Notes under the pieces: model-generated
What the model saw: only the letters and a program-made list of their open reading frames with translations
What the model was told of the DNA's origin: nothing
The model's database searches: none
Made by a program: the position numbers and the translations under genes
Shown: piece by piece, positions 1 to 49,445 of the stretch
Position numbering within the stretch: the first letter of the stretch is position 1
Layout of the letters: the number at the start of each line of letters is the position of its first letter
Origin: Phymorhynchus buccinoides
Lineage: Eukaryota > Mollusca > Gastropoda > Neogastropoda > Raphitomidae
Length of the DNA stretch: 64,000 nt
Reading direction: 5' to 3'
Assembly: GCA_017654935.2 (NCBI GenBank)
Contig: CM065684.1
Location: 50,097,572-50,161,571 of the forward strand

Positions 1-773
1 GGTTAGGGATAGGGTTAGTATTCCAAAAAGAGAATTAGCTGAAAATGTTCCTAAAATACAGCTTTATCAAGTTTATGTATGGTAAGAAAGGCAAAAACGG
101 AAAAATACAATTAACCGAGAAATGCAGGGGGGGTGGCACATCTTTACCTTTACCACAAAATTAATACCTGTAAATCTCTGAGGAATGAATAACAGATATA
201 TGAGGAACGAATAACAGTCACTTTACCACTCTTAATGCACTTGTGACAACAAACAGTTGAGAAAAAACACCAAACAAACCCACTAACAACATGATGAAAA
301 CAAATTGATGAAAAAAAAGTATATCATTTGCTTATTCAATGTTCCATCTGGAAATGAAAGTTTGACTTGACTTGACTTGACTTGACAACACAGTTTACAT
401 TCTTTACATTGGGACAGTAGCAATTAAAAGCAACAACAAGAACACAAATATGATGGGGAAAAAAAAAGAAGAAATCACTCAATATTGAGAAAAATTCATG
501 AAATGGGGTTTTCGTTCGAAGATGCACACAGTACACTACCACTGAACACCTTACACAATCATCACCACTGTTCAAAATCCCACCATTTTATCATTTAGTT
601 ACACTATTAGTACGTGTTGAAAGATGCAAACAGAAACAATGTCAAATATTGCCAAAGCACAAACAAAGAGGCAAAAGGGCCATGATGACATCAAAATAGC
701 AGTAAACACACGAACATGTAAAAGGATAACATTTCTCGGAAGTCCATACACAATCAATGCCCTAAGCAAGCCA
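1..773. other. 3'-flanking region, no gene seen
   Basis: No coding exon is recognisable. The first 18 bases resemble degenerate TTAGGG telomere-type repeats. A short CTTGA pentamer run lies at about 364-385. Several short open frames exist, but they show no conserved motif. Confidence 0.5.
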
Positions 774-1335
774 TACAGACAAACCTCTATTTTAAGACTT
801 CCAAAATGTCCGGAAAAATCGGTCGTAAATTGGAGGGGTCGTATGACGGAGGTTTTCACTGGCAGAAAGAAAAAGTTCAGCACAGTTCATACTCTCTTCT
901 TCATGCACACATACAATGACATATTAAAACTGGATTTGGGTCTTTCCAACTCCATAGGATTGTGCAATCGATGTATTACAGTTTCACTTCGCCGACTTCT
1001 GTTAATCACCTCCACTCTTGTCCAAAGTCAGTGGTTTTCTTTTTCAAAGTCAGTGGTTTTCGTGCTTTTCCTACACTCTCCGCCATCTTTTCTACAACAA
1101 GGGAAGCGACTCCGCTTTCAGGCCCTTGACCGTGGTTGTTTCCCTTTGCTCGAAGTCTATGCAGACGACAGCAACGGTCGTAAAAACCAACAAAATGGCG
1201 GTCGTAAGTCGCGTTTTAGAGGAAGTCGTTTAAGAGAGGTCGTTTACATAGTAAAATGCATCTGTGCCAACAAATCCGGTCTCAAATGAGAGGTGGTCGC
1301 TTAACAGAGGGTCGTAAAATAGGGGTTTGTCTGTA
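774..1335. mobile_element. Terminal-inverted-repeat element, 562 bp (MITE-like)
   Basis: The left end reads TACAGACAAACCTCTATTTTA. The right end is its near-perfect reverse complement. No transposase is encoded; the open frame across it shows no recognisable domain. The superfamily is not assignable by eye. The long open frame 624-1289 is judged accidental. Confidence 0.65.
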
Positions 1336-1567
1336 ATGCATACATTTGGAGTGTGTTCTCAAAGAACGAACACAATTTACATTCATGCAAACATGTTTTT
1401 TCAGCGATTGAGATTCTCAAATAAAGTCTTAAAAACATGTTATACCACCACACAAATAAAACAAATGTTATAAAGTCAATAGGAAAAAAGTCCTGCACAC
1501 AAATAATGAATTACAAGATCATCCATATGCTGATAAAAGATTACGGTAGTTTTAAAAGGCCAATAAC

Positions 1568-2242
1568 AATACTACTAATAATAATTAATAATGCTTATAT
1601 AGCGCATAATCTTGCTAAGCAACTCAATGCGCTTTTCACTCACCATTCGCACAAACATTTCTACACACTGCATATAATCATAACACAACACACTAACACC
1701 CACCTCCCTCCCTACATCCCCCCCCCCCCCCCCCAAACCTTACTCACCACCCCCCACACACGCATTAATTAACCTCATACTCAACGTCATTGAGCTGGAT
1801 GACAAGAGTGGGGAAAGGATCATAGACTTTACAGAGAGAAAGCTTTCCTGAAGAAGTGGGGTTTTAGTTGGGACTTGAATGAAGGAAGAGTGGACTGGTT
1901 ACGGGTATAGTCAGGGAGAGAATTCCAAACGCTTGGTGCAATGAAACTAAATGCCCTCTCACCTGAAGATTTCAAGGACTGCTTAGGAACTTTAAGAAGA
2001 ATGAAGAGTGCGAGAGCTTTGGTAGGTGCAGAGAGAAGAAGAGAGGTAGAGGAAGAGTTTTGTCAAAGTGACAGAAAACGAAAGTAGCCATCCTGAACTG
2101 CCAGCGGAATTTGACAGGAAGTCAGTGGAGCTCAGCCAAAAGAGGTGTGATGTGATCACAATTTCTTTTGCCAAGAACAAGCCGAGCAGCACTGTTCTGC
2201 ACTCTTTGTAAGCGCAAAATCTGTTCTGGAACAATGGACCTA
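1568..2242. repeat. Dispersed repeat, copy 1 (tail with TATATAGCGC)
   Basis: The stretch beginning with AATAATAATTAATAATGCTT and the following 'TATATAGCGCATAATCTTGC' segment recur at 45939-46310 in the same orientation. Both copies contain a poly-C run and a 'GAGTGGGGAAA.GATCATAGACTTTA' segment. The copy here continues for another 400 bp. It is probably a non-autonomous retroelement or MITE. Confidence 0.6.
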
Positions 2243-4345
2243 AAAATAAAAAATTAACAAGTTTACAGGATCTGATTCACACAACCTAAATATTTAATAA
2301 TTAAAAACTGGTACTATACCTGTTTTTTGAAGCTCAGTATGGGAGTAAAACCTGGTCAAAACAAGATTTCTTTCCAGTTATAAGAGGGAAAACATGTGAA
2401 ACCTGTGATTTTGACACGTGATCTGGTGGATCTTTAAGGAAAAAATCAACACAAAAACTCACTATGGACACATTTTTAAAACAATCGAGCATTCTTCTCT
2501 TATCACTCCTTCCTACTTAGCATTTAGGGGGAAGGGGAGGGGGGGGGGGGGGGGGGGGGGTATGAACTTAAGATTTGTAAGTGTACTTTCATTCCCTCTC
2601 TTGCAACAATCTATGTGGGGCAAATATAAGTGACGACTTTATTTATTTATTTATTTATTTCCATTATAGTCCCGTCAACAGCTATGGTCATCTCAGGACT
2701 GTCACCGCGTAATGTTCGACCACTTATTACAAAACACTCATCAATGTATCTGACCAACGTTCAACAACCTGTAAACAAAACATACAGTACAATTCATAAC
2801 ATGACACTTCCCACATTATACCCTATAGCATGATTTCCCCCCCCCCCCCTTCTTTGAAATGGTGTCAATAATGTGCATGTGAAAGGGGTGAGTGGGATGA
2901 GCGGCGTGAGCATTTTTTTTTTTTCCCTCCTTGATTGTTTTCTCTCGTAATATTTGTAAAGCGCTCTGAGGATGATTTTTTTTTTATCATCGAAGTGCGC
3001 TATAGAAGCTTTATTTATTATTATTATTATAAGTCCACACAGTGCTGGAAACGTGTGAGCCACTCTACTCTATTTATCGGATCCAGGTTTAAAAAAAGTA
3101 AAAAAAGGATTGGTATCTAATGTTTATCACCTCCCCATATCTACTATTGGAGAAAAAAGAAGTGCTTTCTAAAGAACTTGACTTTACTCAAGTAGAGTTT
3201 AGTTACAAGGTTCCCAGGGCTTTCAGCTATCCCCAAGAAAGGACCTTGTAAGGACCTGTCGGCCTAAGGATAATGACGAAATGTCCATGTTTTAGCTAAC
3301 GATCTTGAAAGGAACACTTTCCCAGCATTGTGAACAATGTCTAAGCAGATGCAAAAACTATGGCTGACACAGATATACGCGTTTTCTCGCAAAACACCAC
3401 CAGAACAAAGAACAAGATTTCAGTCCAATTTCTCTTGACAACTCGCGGTGCATCGTTCGTCTGCTAAGCGGTCAGTTGAAACGGGAAGGTGGGGGAGGGG
3501 GGTAAGGTGGAGTAGGTGCTGAGTGATGTTTCTCAAGTGTAAAAGTGCTGCTTCTGCGATCTATTTTGAGTATGGTCTTGCTGCTCAGGGCAGTTTTGGG
3601 CAGCTGTCAGGACTTGTAAGGACCTTGAAGTGAATGTAAGCACTTGTAAGGCCTTACTTGGAGATTTCAATTGGTCAAGACTAATAAGGACTGGTAAGGC
3701 CCCTATGAACCCTGAGTTACACTTTTAGTATGCGTAGTAAATACTAACGAAAGCAGAACATGGCTGATATACAGTGGCTTGACATGAAAACACCCAAACC
3801 ACAAATAATATGAACAGGAACACCGCAGCCTATGAATTTACAAACAAAAAAAGACTTAAAAAATCAAAAGAAACACCCCAAAACCCAAAGACAAACAAAA
3901 CCAAACAGCCAACCAACCAACAAGAAATAATTCCAAACTCCTTTTTTGTAAATTCTTATACCTCTTTGTACCTCTTATACAAAAAGATACCGTCAATCAG
4001 ACTTACACATTACAGCAAATGGAATTTTAAAAAATGTCCATAACATAACATTTCAGTTAAAATATTAATGGAAAAAATTCTCGTACAATATTTATATCTA
4101 TATAAAAAAAGGAAGTTAAATCAGAGCAATCATCACACAGTTCATTTTCTCATGTTTATTTAAAAAAAATCTATACACAAGTTTGTTATAAAAGTGTATA
4201 TATAATTTTTTTTAAAAGACAAGGCTTCTTTTATTATCCCTTAATTTCTCCTTTCATTTACACAGAGATACACACAATGTCATAAAAATAGATAACAGCT
4301 GAATTTCAAAGAAAAATCCAACTTCAAATGGCGAAATGCTACCAG
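2243..4345. other. Intergenic repeat-rich stretch, no gene seen
   Basis: It contains a partial hairpin-MITE copy (about 2335-2440, related to 52073-52202), a poly-G run (about 2528-2560), and a retroelement-like tail ending in GCGCTATAGAAGC plus (ATT)n at about 2960-3030. A possible repeat lies at about 3190-3730 with GGTTCCCAGGG near one end and CCCTATGAACCCTGAG near the other. The rest is AT-rich. Confidence 0.5.
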
Positions 4346-5048
4346 TTGAACCCTCTTCCATTCAAGTTGGCCCAAACCGGCCATCCGGAAGTTGCCTCCA
4401 TGTATTCATGTTGGTCCAAATCAGCCATAGCTTGTCCCCACTCTGAGTCCCCTTCTGATGGAATTTCTATCACACACACAAAGTTCTAGTTTGAAGAAGC
4501 TTGCACAGATGCTATGGCAACTGTGTGGTGCTCTATGTGTTTCAAAAACGATTTTTTCAAAATTGTGTGAAAGAATCTGAATACAAGAAGAGGCTTTTCT
4601 GTAACATATGTGACCCAGCACCACGAAAGGGACATTAAGTGTCAAAATGACCATTCTGAGAAAATTGTGGAGTTGGAAACTTCAGACAATTCTCTTTCAA
4701 TTAATATAAGAACCATTCTTGTAACTTTTTCCAGTTTAAGAGTTATGAGCATTTAAAGTTGGTAGGGTGACTGTCAGCTATTTTGAGAAATCACTATCTA
4801 AAGTTTAGCCTAGCTGAAGAAAATGCATCAACCTACTCATTTTAAAGCACTTTTTAGAGCATTTCGAGACCATAACAAATATTGTCCTTCATAAATATGA
4901 AAGATGAGATGTTAGAGAGCACGAACATACCCATAACTCATTAAAAAAAAGAGATTTTTGACTTTGCAAGCCGGTAGTGAGAAACTAGCCCTGTGACTTA
5001 ATGTCCTTTTCGTGGTGCTGGGTCACATATGCGATTGCAAGAGGTTAA
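4346..5048. mobile_element. TTAA-type MITE split by a second MITE
   Basis: The outer element matches the intact 314-bp copy at 38100-38413 in inverted orientation. Its left end is decayed (TTGAACCCTCTT) and its right end is GAGGTTAA. At 4609-5027 it is interrupted by a different element, flanked on each side by TA. Confidence 0.7.
4609..5027. mobile_element. TA-target MITE, 419 bp, intact TIRs
   Basis: The ends read TGTGACCCAGCACCACGAAA and its inverse, with TA on both outer sides. The interior lacks an open frame. Related copies occur at 62989-63375 and from 63823 to the window end. The TA duplication suggests mobilisation by a Tc1/mariner-like transposase; this is inference. Confidence 0.8.
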
Positions 5049-5458
5049 GGAGTCCTGGAAAAAGGGCTATGCCTGAAACTGATAGCATTTCTTCCCATTC
5101 AAAGTTGGATGTTCTTTTCATCAGAATTAATGAACTTATTCTGAACACACACAATCTTAATATGCGCATGCACTGATGGCACAGATCATGCCAAAAAATA
5201 GATTATTGTTATTATCAAAGGCATTTGTGATATGTGTACAAATATTATGCTGACATTGCATTATATTCAATATTTAACAATGGATAAAGTGTTAATTGCT
5301 GTGCAAAAACTTCTCTTCTTCACACATTCAACAGATTTGAAGAAGCGCTACTCCAAATCATCATTGAACTCACATGAAAGAAACATTCTCTAGTCTACTA
5401 CTGTACATACAGGCCACCGTCAGACAAGTTATGTATTGTTCCATCAGACATACTCAGA

Positions 5459-5860
5459 CAGTCATAACCCATGCTCCCCCCAACCCCCTCCATTATTATG
5501 ATTTCATGAAAATGAGACACATTTATTAGAACAAATTGAATACAATCTTGGAGTTGCAAGTTTCAGGATAACGTGAATTAAATGTTGACTTTCTTGTGTT
5601 TGTTCATGATTGTAGATTTGACTCTAATTTGAAACATTAAAAAATTGTTAGAGAAGATCATCATCCATACATTCATTCCCACGCTTCTCCTCTGCCCCCT
5701 CCCCTCCACTATATGATATAAAGAGAACATTAAAGAAATTCATTCGAACAGATTGAACACAATCTTTGGAATTGCAAGTTCTAAGATAACATGGATTAAA
5801 ATAAGACTTTGTTTTTATATGCGTTTACGATTGTAGATTGTTTCCAATGTGGACACACAT
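5459..5860 (-). repeat. Duplicated ~190-bp segment in the POMT2 3' flank or UTR
   Basis: The segment at about 5459-5645 recurs with moderate divergence at about 5666-5855. Shared landmarks are the C-rich stretch, an 'AACA.ATTGAA.ACAATCTT' block and 'GATTGTAGATT'. It lies just downstream of the POMT2 stop codon and may be part of the 3' UTR. Confidence 0.65.
5522..5527 (-). promoter_or_regulatory. Candidate polyadenylation signal for POMT2
   Basis: AATAAA on the minus strand about 406 bases past the stop codon. Other AT-rich hexamers exist further on, so the true cleavage site cannot be fixed from sequence alone. Confidence 0.3.
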
Positions 5861-5932
5861 TCCATAAAGCTAAAGGAAGATACTTTGCTCGAGACACTCA
5901 AGGACGCATGAACCCACAGGAGCCAGGCCGCA

Positions 5933-42678
<36,746 letters not shown>

Positions 42679-42969
42679 GACTTCGTCCCATGCAGTTTGT
42701 CATTAAAAGCTCTGTTCAGAAAAGTGGTTACGATGCTGGCCACATTGAATAATTAATTATTGAGTAAATGACACCACTAGAACCAGAACGTTGATCGAAG
42801 CGGTCAGTGTTTGTTTCACATACCATCTCATCTAAACTAAACTTTTTCAGAGTGATTTCCCTTGGGCTGTTAGGGGCGTGGCTAAAGTGCCCCCGCCCCC
42901 CCCTAAACCGTCCCATCCCCGGACAATAAGTGGAGCGTTTGTGCTAGGAAGGTGGCGTGTGTGTGTGTA
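42679..42969 (-). promoter_or_regulatory. Probable POMT2 5' UTR and promoter-proximal region
   Basis: This is the sequence immediately upstream of the start codon. It contains a C-rich stretch (42880-42915). No TATA box or other element can be assigned. A transcription start cannot be placed. Confidence 0.35.
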
Positions 42970-43602
42970 TTAACCCTTTCACCGCCAGCCATTTTTCAGC
43001 AAAAAAATACCATTAAGGTGGAGAAAAACATTTATCTGCAACACTGGGAAGTACTCTGCAAAATGCATAACATTAAGAGAATTAGGGGCGACCTAATTCA
43101 AACTTATAAAATATTTAATAGTGTAGATGACCTAAATGTACATGACTTATTCACAATATCAGATTATGACAAAACAAGGAACAGTACTGACAAAATATTT
43201 ATTCAATATTGCAGGACTAATAATATAAAATTTTATTTTACCAACAGAGTTGCACCTGTGTGGAATAAATTACTACCTAACATGAAAAGAGCACAAAATA
43301 GTAACATTTTTAAAAACCTGCTCGACGAATGGAATGACTATAAGGCAGTTATGTATGATTACGATGAATAATATTAACAAAAACTGAGTGTGCGACAGAC
43401 CGAGACAAATAATTAAACAAAATGAAAGATGGGACAGGAAAGCCTTACGGCTATGTTTTGAGTCCCAAAATCCTAATCCTTAACTCCCAAAAATTAAGGA
43501 AATAGGGTCTTCAGATTACAAGCCCTGCTTTGATGCCTTTTAGTGACATAGGTGTTAAACCATTGTGGTGCTAAAATGCGACGTTGGCGGTGAAAGGGTT
43601 AA
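42970..43602. mobile_element. TTAA MITE, family A, enlarged by a LINE insertion
   Basis: The ends match 13130-13376 and 56703-56952. Between about 43074 and 43470 it carries a plus-strand LINE tail: RIRGDLIQTYKIFN, DYDKTRNSTDKIFIQYC, FTNRVAPVWNKLLP, ending DYDE. The LINE is a relative of the one at 41464-41940. Confidence 0.88.
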
Positions 43603-44200
43603 AGGATGCATAATCATTTTCTGTTTGTGTGAGGAATGTGTTTGTGGGCACATACCTGTCTGTGTGTCATGTTTATGAACACTTATCAATGGCTTTAAGG
43701 TGTTCTTCTTCTTCAAGTCAATCAGCCAACTTCATCAGGTTGAAGATATTTGCTGATATAATGAAAAAACAAGAAAAAACGGAGGTCACCATGCAGCGCC
43801 GAGACAAAGCAGAAAGGAACAAATAATAGATAGATAAATAGAAGTAGATAAAGAAATAATAATTCATAACTTTATATATTTATAATGATTAGAAGAAAAA
43901 AAGTGTTAGCACTAGTACTTGAATCAAAGAGAGTTGATGCATAATCTATATGAGACTGGATGCATGCGTGGAAGGAGTGTTGAGAATTCTGATCGCTTCT
44001 CGGCCTTTTGGCTAAGACAGTGATTCAGGAACATAAATGTTTGTTTATACCATGGTTGGTTTGTTCAGCCCGTCGTACATGGCGAAAGCCGATACGCGAC
44101 GTTAAACTGAACTTCCATCCTGGAAGGAGTGCTTATGTGCATCAATATTAAGAAAATTCTTTATCTTAGAGAGTTGGAAAACTTTTTGAGATACTCCTTT
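43603..44200. other. Intergenic region with a U2 snRNA-like 5' end
   Basis: Apart from the U2-like segment at 43992-44017 and a GCGAAAGCCGATACGCGACG stretch near 44082, no feature is recognised. Confidence 0.5.
43992..44017 (+). ncRNA. U2 snRNA 5'-end match (26 nt), pseudogene or SINE head
   Basis: The first 26 bases of U2 (ATCGCTTCTCGGCCTTTTGG then CTAAGA) are present exactly. After that the sequence departs from U2: the branch-site recognition region and Sm site are absent. It is therefore not a functional U2 gene. It may be a truncated retrocopy or the head of an snRNA-derived SINE. Confidence 0.8.
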
Positions 44201-44212
44201 GCTTAAGCTACT

Positions 44213-44470
44213 AATAACAACCAAGTAAGGTTGTTATCTAGAGTAATCCCTAAAACTCCATTTGTGTTGACTTCTTCTACAGGCTTATTGCGAATATATA
44301 TTTGGGGAATAGTACTTGTTATATTTTGTCGCCTTTGCCCTGACGTTACAATCATATACTTAGGTGTGTTTGTTTTTTTATCATTTAATGCCATATGATC
44401 AAGTTCTGTCCAGTCAAGTAGCTGATCTACACTTTCTTGTAAACTAAAAGATAACTGATTGAGATTAGTA
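44213..44470 (-). pseudogene. LINE reverse-transcriptase fragment
   Basis: The minus strand reads ALNDKKTNTPKYMIVTSGQR, then PVEEVNTNGVLGITLDNNLTW, typical of the reverse-transcriptase thumb region of non-LTR elements. It lies next to a (GA)n tract. Confidence 0.8.
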
Positions 44471-44484
44471 TGGATTGATGTGTC

Positions 44485-44767
<283 letters not shown>

Positions 44768-44877
44768 GACACAATGAGATACAAGTAACTGGATGGATGT
44801 TGTGTGTGTCAGCGAGTCTCTTGTTATATGATGCAAGGGATCTTAATTTGTACTTGTGTTAGTGAGCAAATATTATC

Positions 44878-45188
44878 TTCTTCTTCTTCTTCGATCGCTC
44901 AGACAATTTCCTGTCAATTATGAGCGCAGATGCGTCATGCTGCTGTTATGCGCCTAACTAAGAAATAGATAGGCCCAGGAAGTCCGACTTCAGCTGGAGG
45001 AAATGTTTTTGAAAGAGTTTCGTGAAAAAAGGCAGGAGAATGGACCGGCAAGGCAGAAAGATAGCAGATGACAGTAAGCAAATGGAAAAGGCAGTCAAAG
45101 AGAGTGACAGATTAGAGGAAGTTACAAGCACAGAACTTCCAGAAGGTGGGGGAACTATTTATACAAAAGTTCTCCCGGTATCCCCATG
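44878..45188 (-). mobile_element. Modular SINE-like element (module A), minus orientation
   Basis: (CTT)n, then GCGCAGATGCGTCATGCTGC, then the shared 5' module inverted, ending near CTCCCGGTATCCCC. Compare 8120-8400. Confidence 0.72.
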
Positions 45189-45938
45189 GGGGAAGCGAAT
45201 ATTATAATAACCATAAATCTGGTTCTGTTTTGTGTTTGCTTATGTGTGGGGTTTTTGTTGTGAAATTGCGAAAAGTGTAGCGTACCTGATGTGGCAGATG
45301 AGTTCCATTATTTGTTTGTCTGTCCCTTCTTTAATGTGAAAGAAATAGATTCCTACTTTTTTGTGCGACCAAAATAAATTTAATGCTTTGTTTTCCTCAA
45401 AAAATAAGAAACTTTTGATTAAGCTTAAGCACTTTGTTACAGTTATAAACAGTTCTTTTCGATGATTTGTATGGACAAAATGTAACATGTTTGTTTGTTT
45501 TTTGTAATAATGATATAGGTATATTTGTCCTAGTTATTTCCTTGTCGTTCATAATATAGACATCACTCTGTTTTGATGTTCGATTGTTTATCTATGTGTG
45601 TACTTTGTTTTATATTTCTGTGCCCCAAGTGGGTATGGAATAAAACATTTGCCTTGCCTTGCCTTGTTATTGTTGTTGTGTTTTTGTGTGTGTTTTTTAA
45701 TCAGTGTATTATTCTATTAAAAAACCTGACACTTCATAAAGAGACCACCAAATAAAAGACACAGCTCAGTTTGGTTTCATAAATATAGCTAGCTCCTTTA
45801 TTTCATAATTTCATATACATAAATACATCACCCGTTATTCTCGATGTAAAATAACAGGCACAGATCTACAACTTCTAAGTTAGGGCCCATTAACTTGCTT
45901 TTAAAAACCCCAAAAGCATGCACAACACAAGATAAATA
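45189..45938. other. Intergenic, nothing recognised
   Basis: AT-rich sequence with a CCTTG pentamer run near 45651-45666. No coding motif. Confidence 0.5.
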
Positions 45939-46157
45939 ATAATAATAATAATTAATAATGCTTATATAGCGCATAATCTTGCAAAGCAACTCAATGCGCT
46001 TTTCACTCACCATTCGTACAAACATTTCTAACAAACTGGCCCACGCATCCTCACCATACATCTCTATGAAAATGAATACATATTAGAGAATGCATTGCAT
46101 ATAATCATAACACAACACACCAACACCCACCTCCCTTCAACACCAACACCCCAACCA

Positions 46158-46188
<31 letters not shown>

Positions 46189-46310
46189 ACCTACACCTGC
46201 CCCCCTACTCCCCACCCCATACATACACGCGCACGCGTTAACCTCATACTCAACGTCTTCAATGAGCTGGAAAACAAGAGTGGGGAAATGATCATAGACT
46301 TTACGCTATA
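45939..46310. repeat. Dispersed repeat, copy 2, with long poly-C
   Basis: Matches 1568-1835. It includes a homopolymer C run at about 46160-46188. Confidence 0.7.
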
Positions 46311-47150
46311 TCATTAAGATCTGTCATTTCCCATACCATAACATAATTGTATGGAAAAAAAAGAGAGAATAAAATGAGAATAAAATGAAAGAAAAACTTC
46401 ATAATAAATAAACCATGATTAATATGCAGAGAACAGATATACCAAGAAGTTTCACTGAAGAGCAAGGAAACAATGTCCCAGTTTGTCATGTTTGACAATT
46501 ACACCAACCTCAGACAAGCAGAGGAGTTGGTTGATATTCTGGAAAGTCAGGCTGGAATATGTTCCCATTGGAAATGCCTTGCCCAGGCTACATCCCCATT
46601 CTTGCCTGTGCGGACTTTGCTAGAAAGTTGGGGAGGGTCTGCATAGGCCAATTACCGGTAATAGGAATTGTTCGGAAATAATTAAGGGGAGTAATTTCAT
46701 GGTGTGTGGGAGTGATCTCGCCTAATTCAATCGGTCAAACAGGGGAAGTTACTCTACCTTCAGGCAGATCCCCAGCCCTCGCTTCGTGTGCTTGAGGAGA
46801 CACACAGCATGTAGAACGCCTTGCGTCATTCTAAATTTGATGTAATATATATTTTTACATCACAGGTTGCAAGTTTTATCACTTTGTAGCAACTGGCCAC
46901 CCCTTATTTAAAAAAAAAAAAAGTTTGCAAGTCGCTGACTGGCATCCTGTGGTTTTAAGCTTCAACGCCATTGTTGCAATGGTATTTGACCGAGTAATGG
47001 AGGTAAACAACTCTAATTTTAGCGACGTGCTCTCCCATAGGTTTTTTTTCTGAAAATCGTCTATTCCAAAGGTTGCAGCACAGAGCCAGAGCTTCCAAGT
47101 TTGAGAGTCATAACCAGGCACAGAATATTAAAGTGAAATAGGATTTCCCG
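46311..47150. other. Intergenic, nothing recognised
   Basis: No exon or clear repeat seen. Confidence 0.4.
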
Positions 47151-47154
47151 TTTC

Positions 47155-47560
47155 AGAAACAAAATGATGATAATAACACAGCTTATGCTCTCCCTTTCTC
47201 TCTCCGCAGCTCTCCATCTGTCTTTTTTAAAAACTGGCCTGAAGACACATCTTTTCAGAAAATATCTCTGTTAATTTCTGTCTGTCCATTCACCGTCAGT
47301 CAACCCTGTAAAGAATTTTTTTTTTTTTTTTTAAATTTGTGTTTTATGTAGGTATTTTAAATGTGAGTTGTGTGAGTGCGATAATGTTTTTTTTTAATGT
47401 AAAGTGTTTTTTTCTAAATAATTTTAAATACACGTATTTTGAATATCTTTTGTGTGCGTGAGATAAAGTTACTTTTATCATGTAAAGCGCGGTGAGTCCT
47501 GCTGTGTCAGGAGAATAGTGCCATAGATGAATTATTTATTTATTATTATTATTTTACACG
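47155..47560 (+). pseudogene. LINE 3'-end remnant
   Basis: Contains FKTGLKTHLFRKYLC followed by stop, a common C-terminal ending of CR1/Jockey-type LINE ORF2. A T-rich 3' region, an AAAGCGCGGTGAG motif and an (ATT)n tail follow. Confidence 0.65.
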
Positions 47561-48774
47561 TGGCCCCAGATTTCAGGGTAACATCAGCAAATGAACAAGG
47601 TGGCAGACATATAAACTGTACTCCCTTAAGCAACACGTTTTTAGTACCTACTATTTGTGGCGGTGCCATAGCCGATGAGGTTTAACCGAGGCGTGGTCGC
47701 CGCTACAGCTATCTGTATTAATAAAAAAATGGTGACTTTACTGGTTTCATACTGCCTCCGGGCATTGCCTCCAGTATTGTTCCAACCATATTTGTATTTA
47801 CAAATGTCCCATATGTGTCTGATTCAGACCAAGAGGACGTAAAATTCCATTTTCTCTCTCTAAACTGTACTCCCACTTACTGATGGAAGTCCAGGGAGAT
47901 AATTTTGATTCTTTGGTCAATGTGGGTTTTTTGTGTTAAAATAAAAGTCCTGTATCGGTATATGGCAGTACTGAGTAATAAAATTATACCAAAAAGCTTT
48001 TTGTGTGATTTTTTTTTCCACATACCTATTTTAGTTTAAATCCATCCATTATGTTTGAAACAATCAAATTATTTTTATTAGTGTAAAATTCAAATCTGAT
48101 TCACTGGGATTGCGTCGATATGGCTTGCCATTTGGTAAATTTGATACCACAGTCCACAACTTGACTTCTTAAGAAACCATTCTGACAAGTTTAGTTATGA
48201 TTGGTTCAATGGTTTAGGCACTGTGACATGTAAGATGTTTTGATCACACACAGATGCGCACACGGACAGACAAAGAAGTGTACAGGCCCTCGTTCCAATA
48301 CCAATATACTCTGGACAGTACTTAAAGAACTGGAAGAATGAAAAAGCCACTTTGAGTGAATACCAAAGTTACCCCAGGGAAAACAAAGACCAGGATTGAG
48401 GACTGATGCTTTGTTTGATTGAAATTGTTGTCTCCAATCTCAGAATATTTTTTCTTTCTTAAATAAATGAAGGATTTAAACAAAAAAAGGTAAGATGAAA
48501 TTCTAAGACATATTTATACAGAAAGAATTCAACTATATCATTAATTTCTCAAGATCTATAATCAACATTGCAAACTGTTCTTTCACTGGCAATGTGTACA
48601 GAAAAGACCAAAGCAGTCTTAAGAAAAAAAGAGAGAGAACTCATATTTACTATTTACATGTATAACATTTTGTTCACAACATTCCCAAAATAAGAATTAT
48701 TCATTCAATCATAAATTTAAATATCACAGAACAAGATAAACATGCCAAGATGATAAAGGAAGATCATGGAGATG

Positions 48775-48779
<5 letters not shown>
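47561..48779. other. Intergenic region with one repeat-like block
   Basis: A block at about 48105-48290 resembles other dispersed repeats ending in CACACGGACAGACAAAGAAG. No exon recognised. Confidence 0.4.
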
Positions 48780-48827
<48 letters not shown>

Positions 48828-48842
48828 ATAGCAGCTTGAAGC

Positions 48843-48937
<95 letters not shown>

Positions 48938-49006
48938 CTTGAACTTTATTTTTCAAGGATAAAGATTTTAGTCAACGCCTAGTCTTCCAATCTGTCCAGA
49001 GAGAGA

Positions 49007-49091
<85 letters not shown>

Positions 49092-49211
49092 CGAATACGA
49101 ATGTTTATTGAGGGTTAATAGATAAGCATAAGCTTTTTTACACCATGCCCTCGAAAATATAAAAACAAGTCCAAATGAAAAAGAAGTTGAAAAAACATGA
49201 ATAAAAGGAGA

Positions 49212-49271
<60 letters not shown>

Positions 49272-49336
49272 CGATTTTGAAAGAATGATTACAGATAACG
49301 AACACACACCAACACACACACACACACACACACACA
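48780..49336. repeat. Cluster of (GT)n, three (GA)n and (CA)n tracts
   Basis: GT about 48780-48826, GA about 48847-48934, GA about 49000-49088, GA about 49214-49265, CA about 49306-49336. All the GA tracts are purine on the plus strand. Confidence 0.95.
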
Positions 49337-49445
49337 TTTCCAATCACACATTGTATGGAAACTCGCCATCAAAATCTACAGATATACACATGAGCTAAAT
49401 GGGAGAGAACATGTTTCCGAGTGACACAGAAGAAGCAGCACTTCG

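Noticed and set aside
1..18. Chromosome end (telomere)
   Set aside because: Only about three degenerate TTAGGG-like units are present, far too few. Probably chance or an interstitial remnant.
624..1289. 221-codon plus-strand open frame as a gene
   Set aside because: It overlaps a TIR element, has no recognisable motif and no splice or codon evidence.
43992..44030. A functional U2 snRNA gene
   Set aside because: Only the first 26 bases match. The branch-site pairing region and Sm site are missing.
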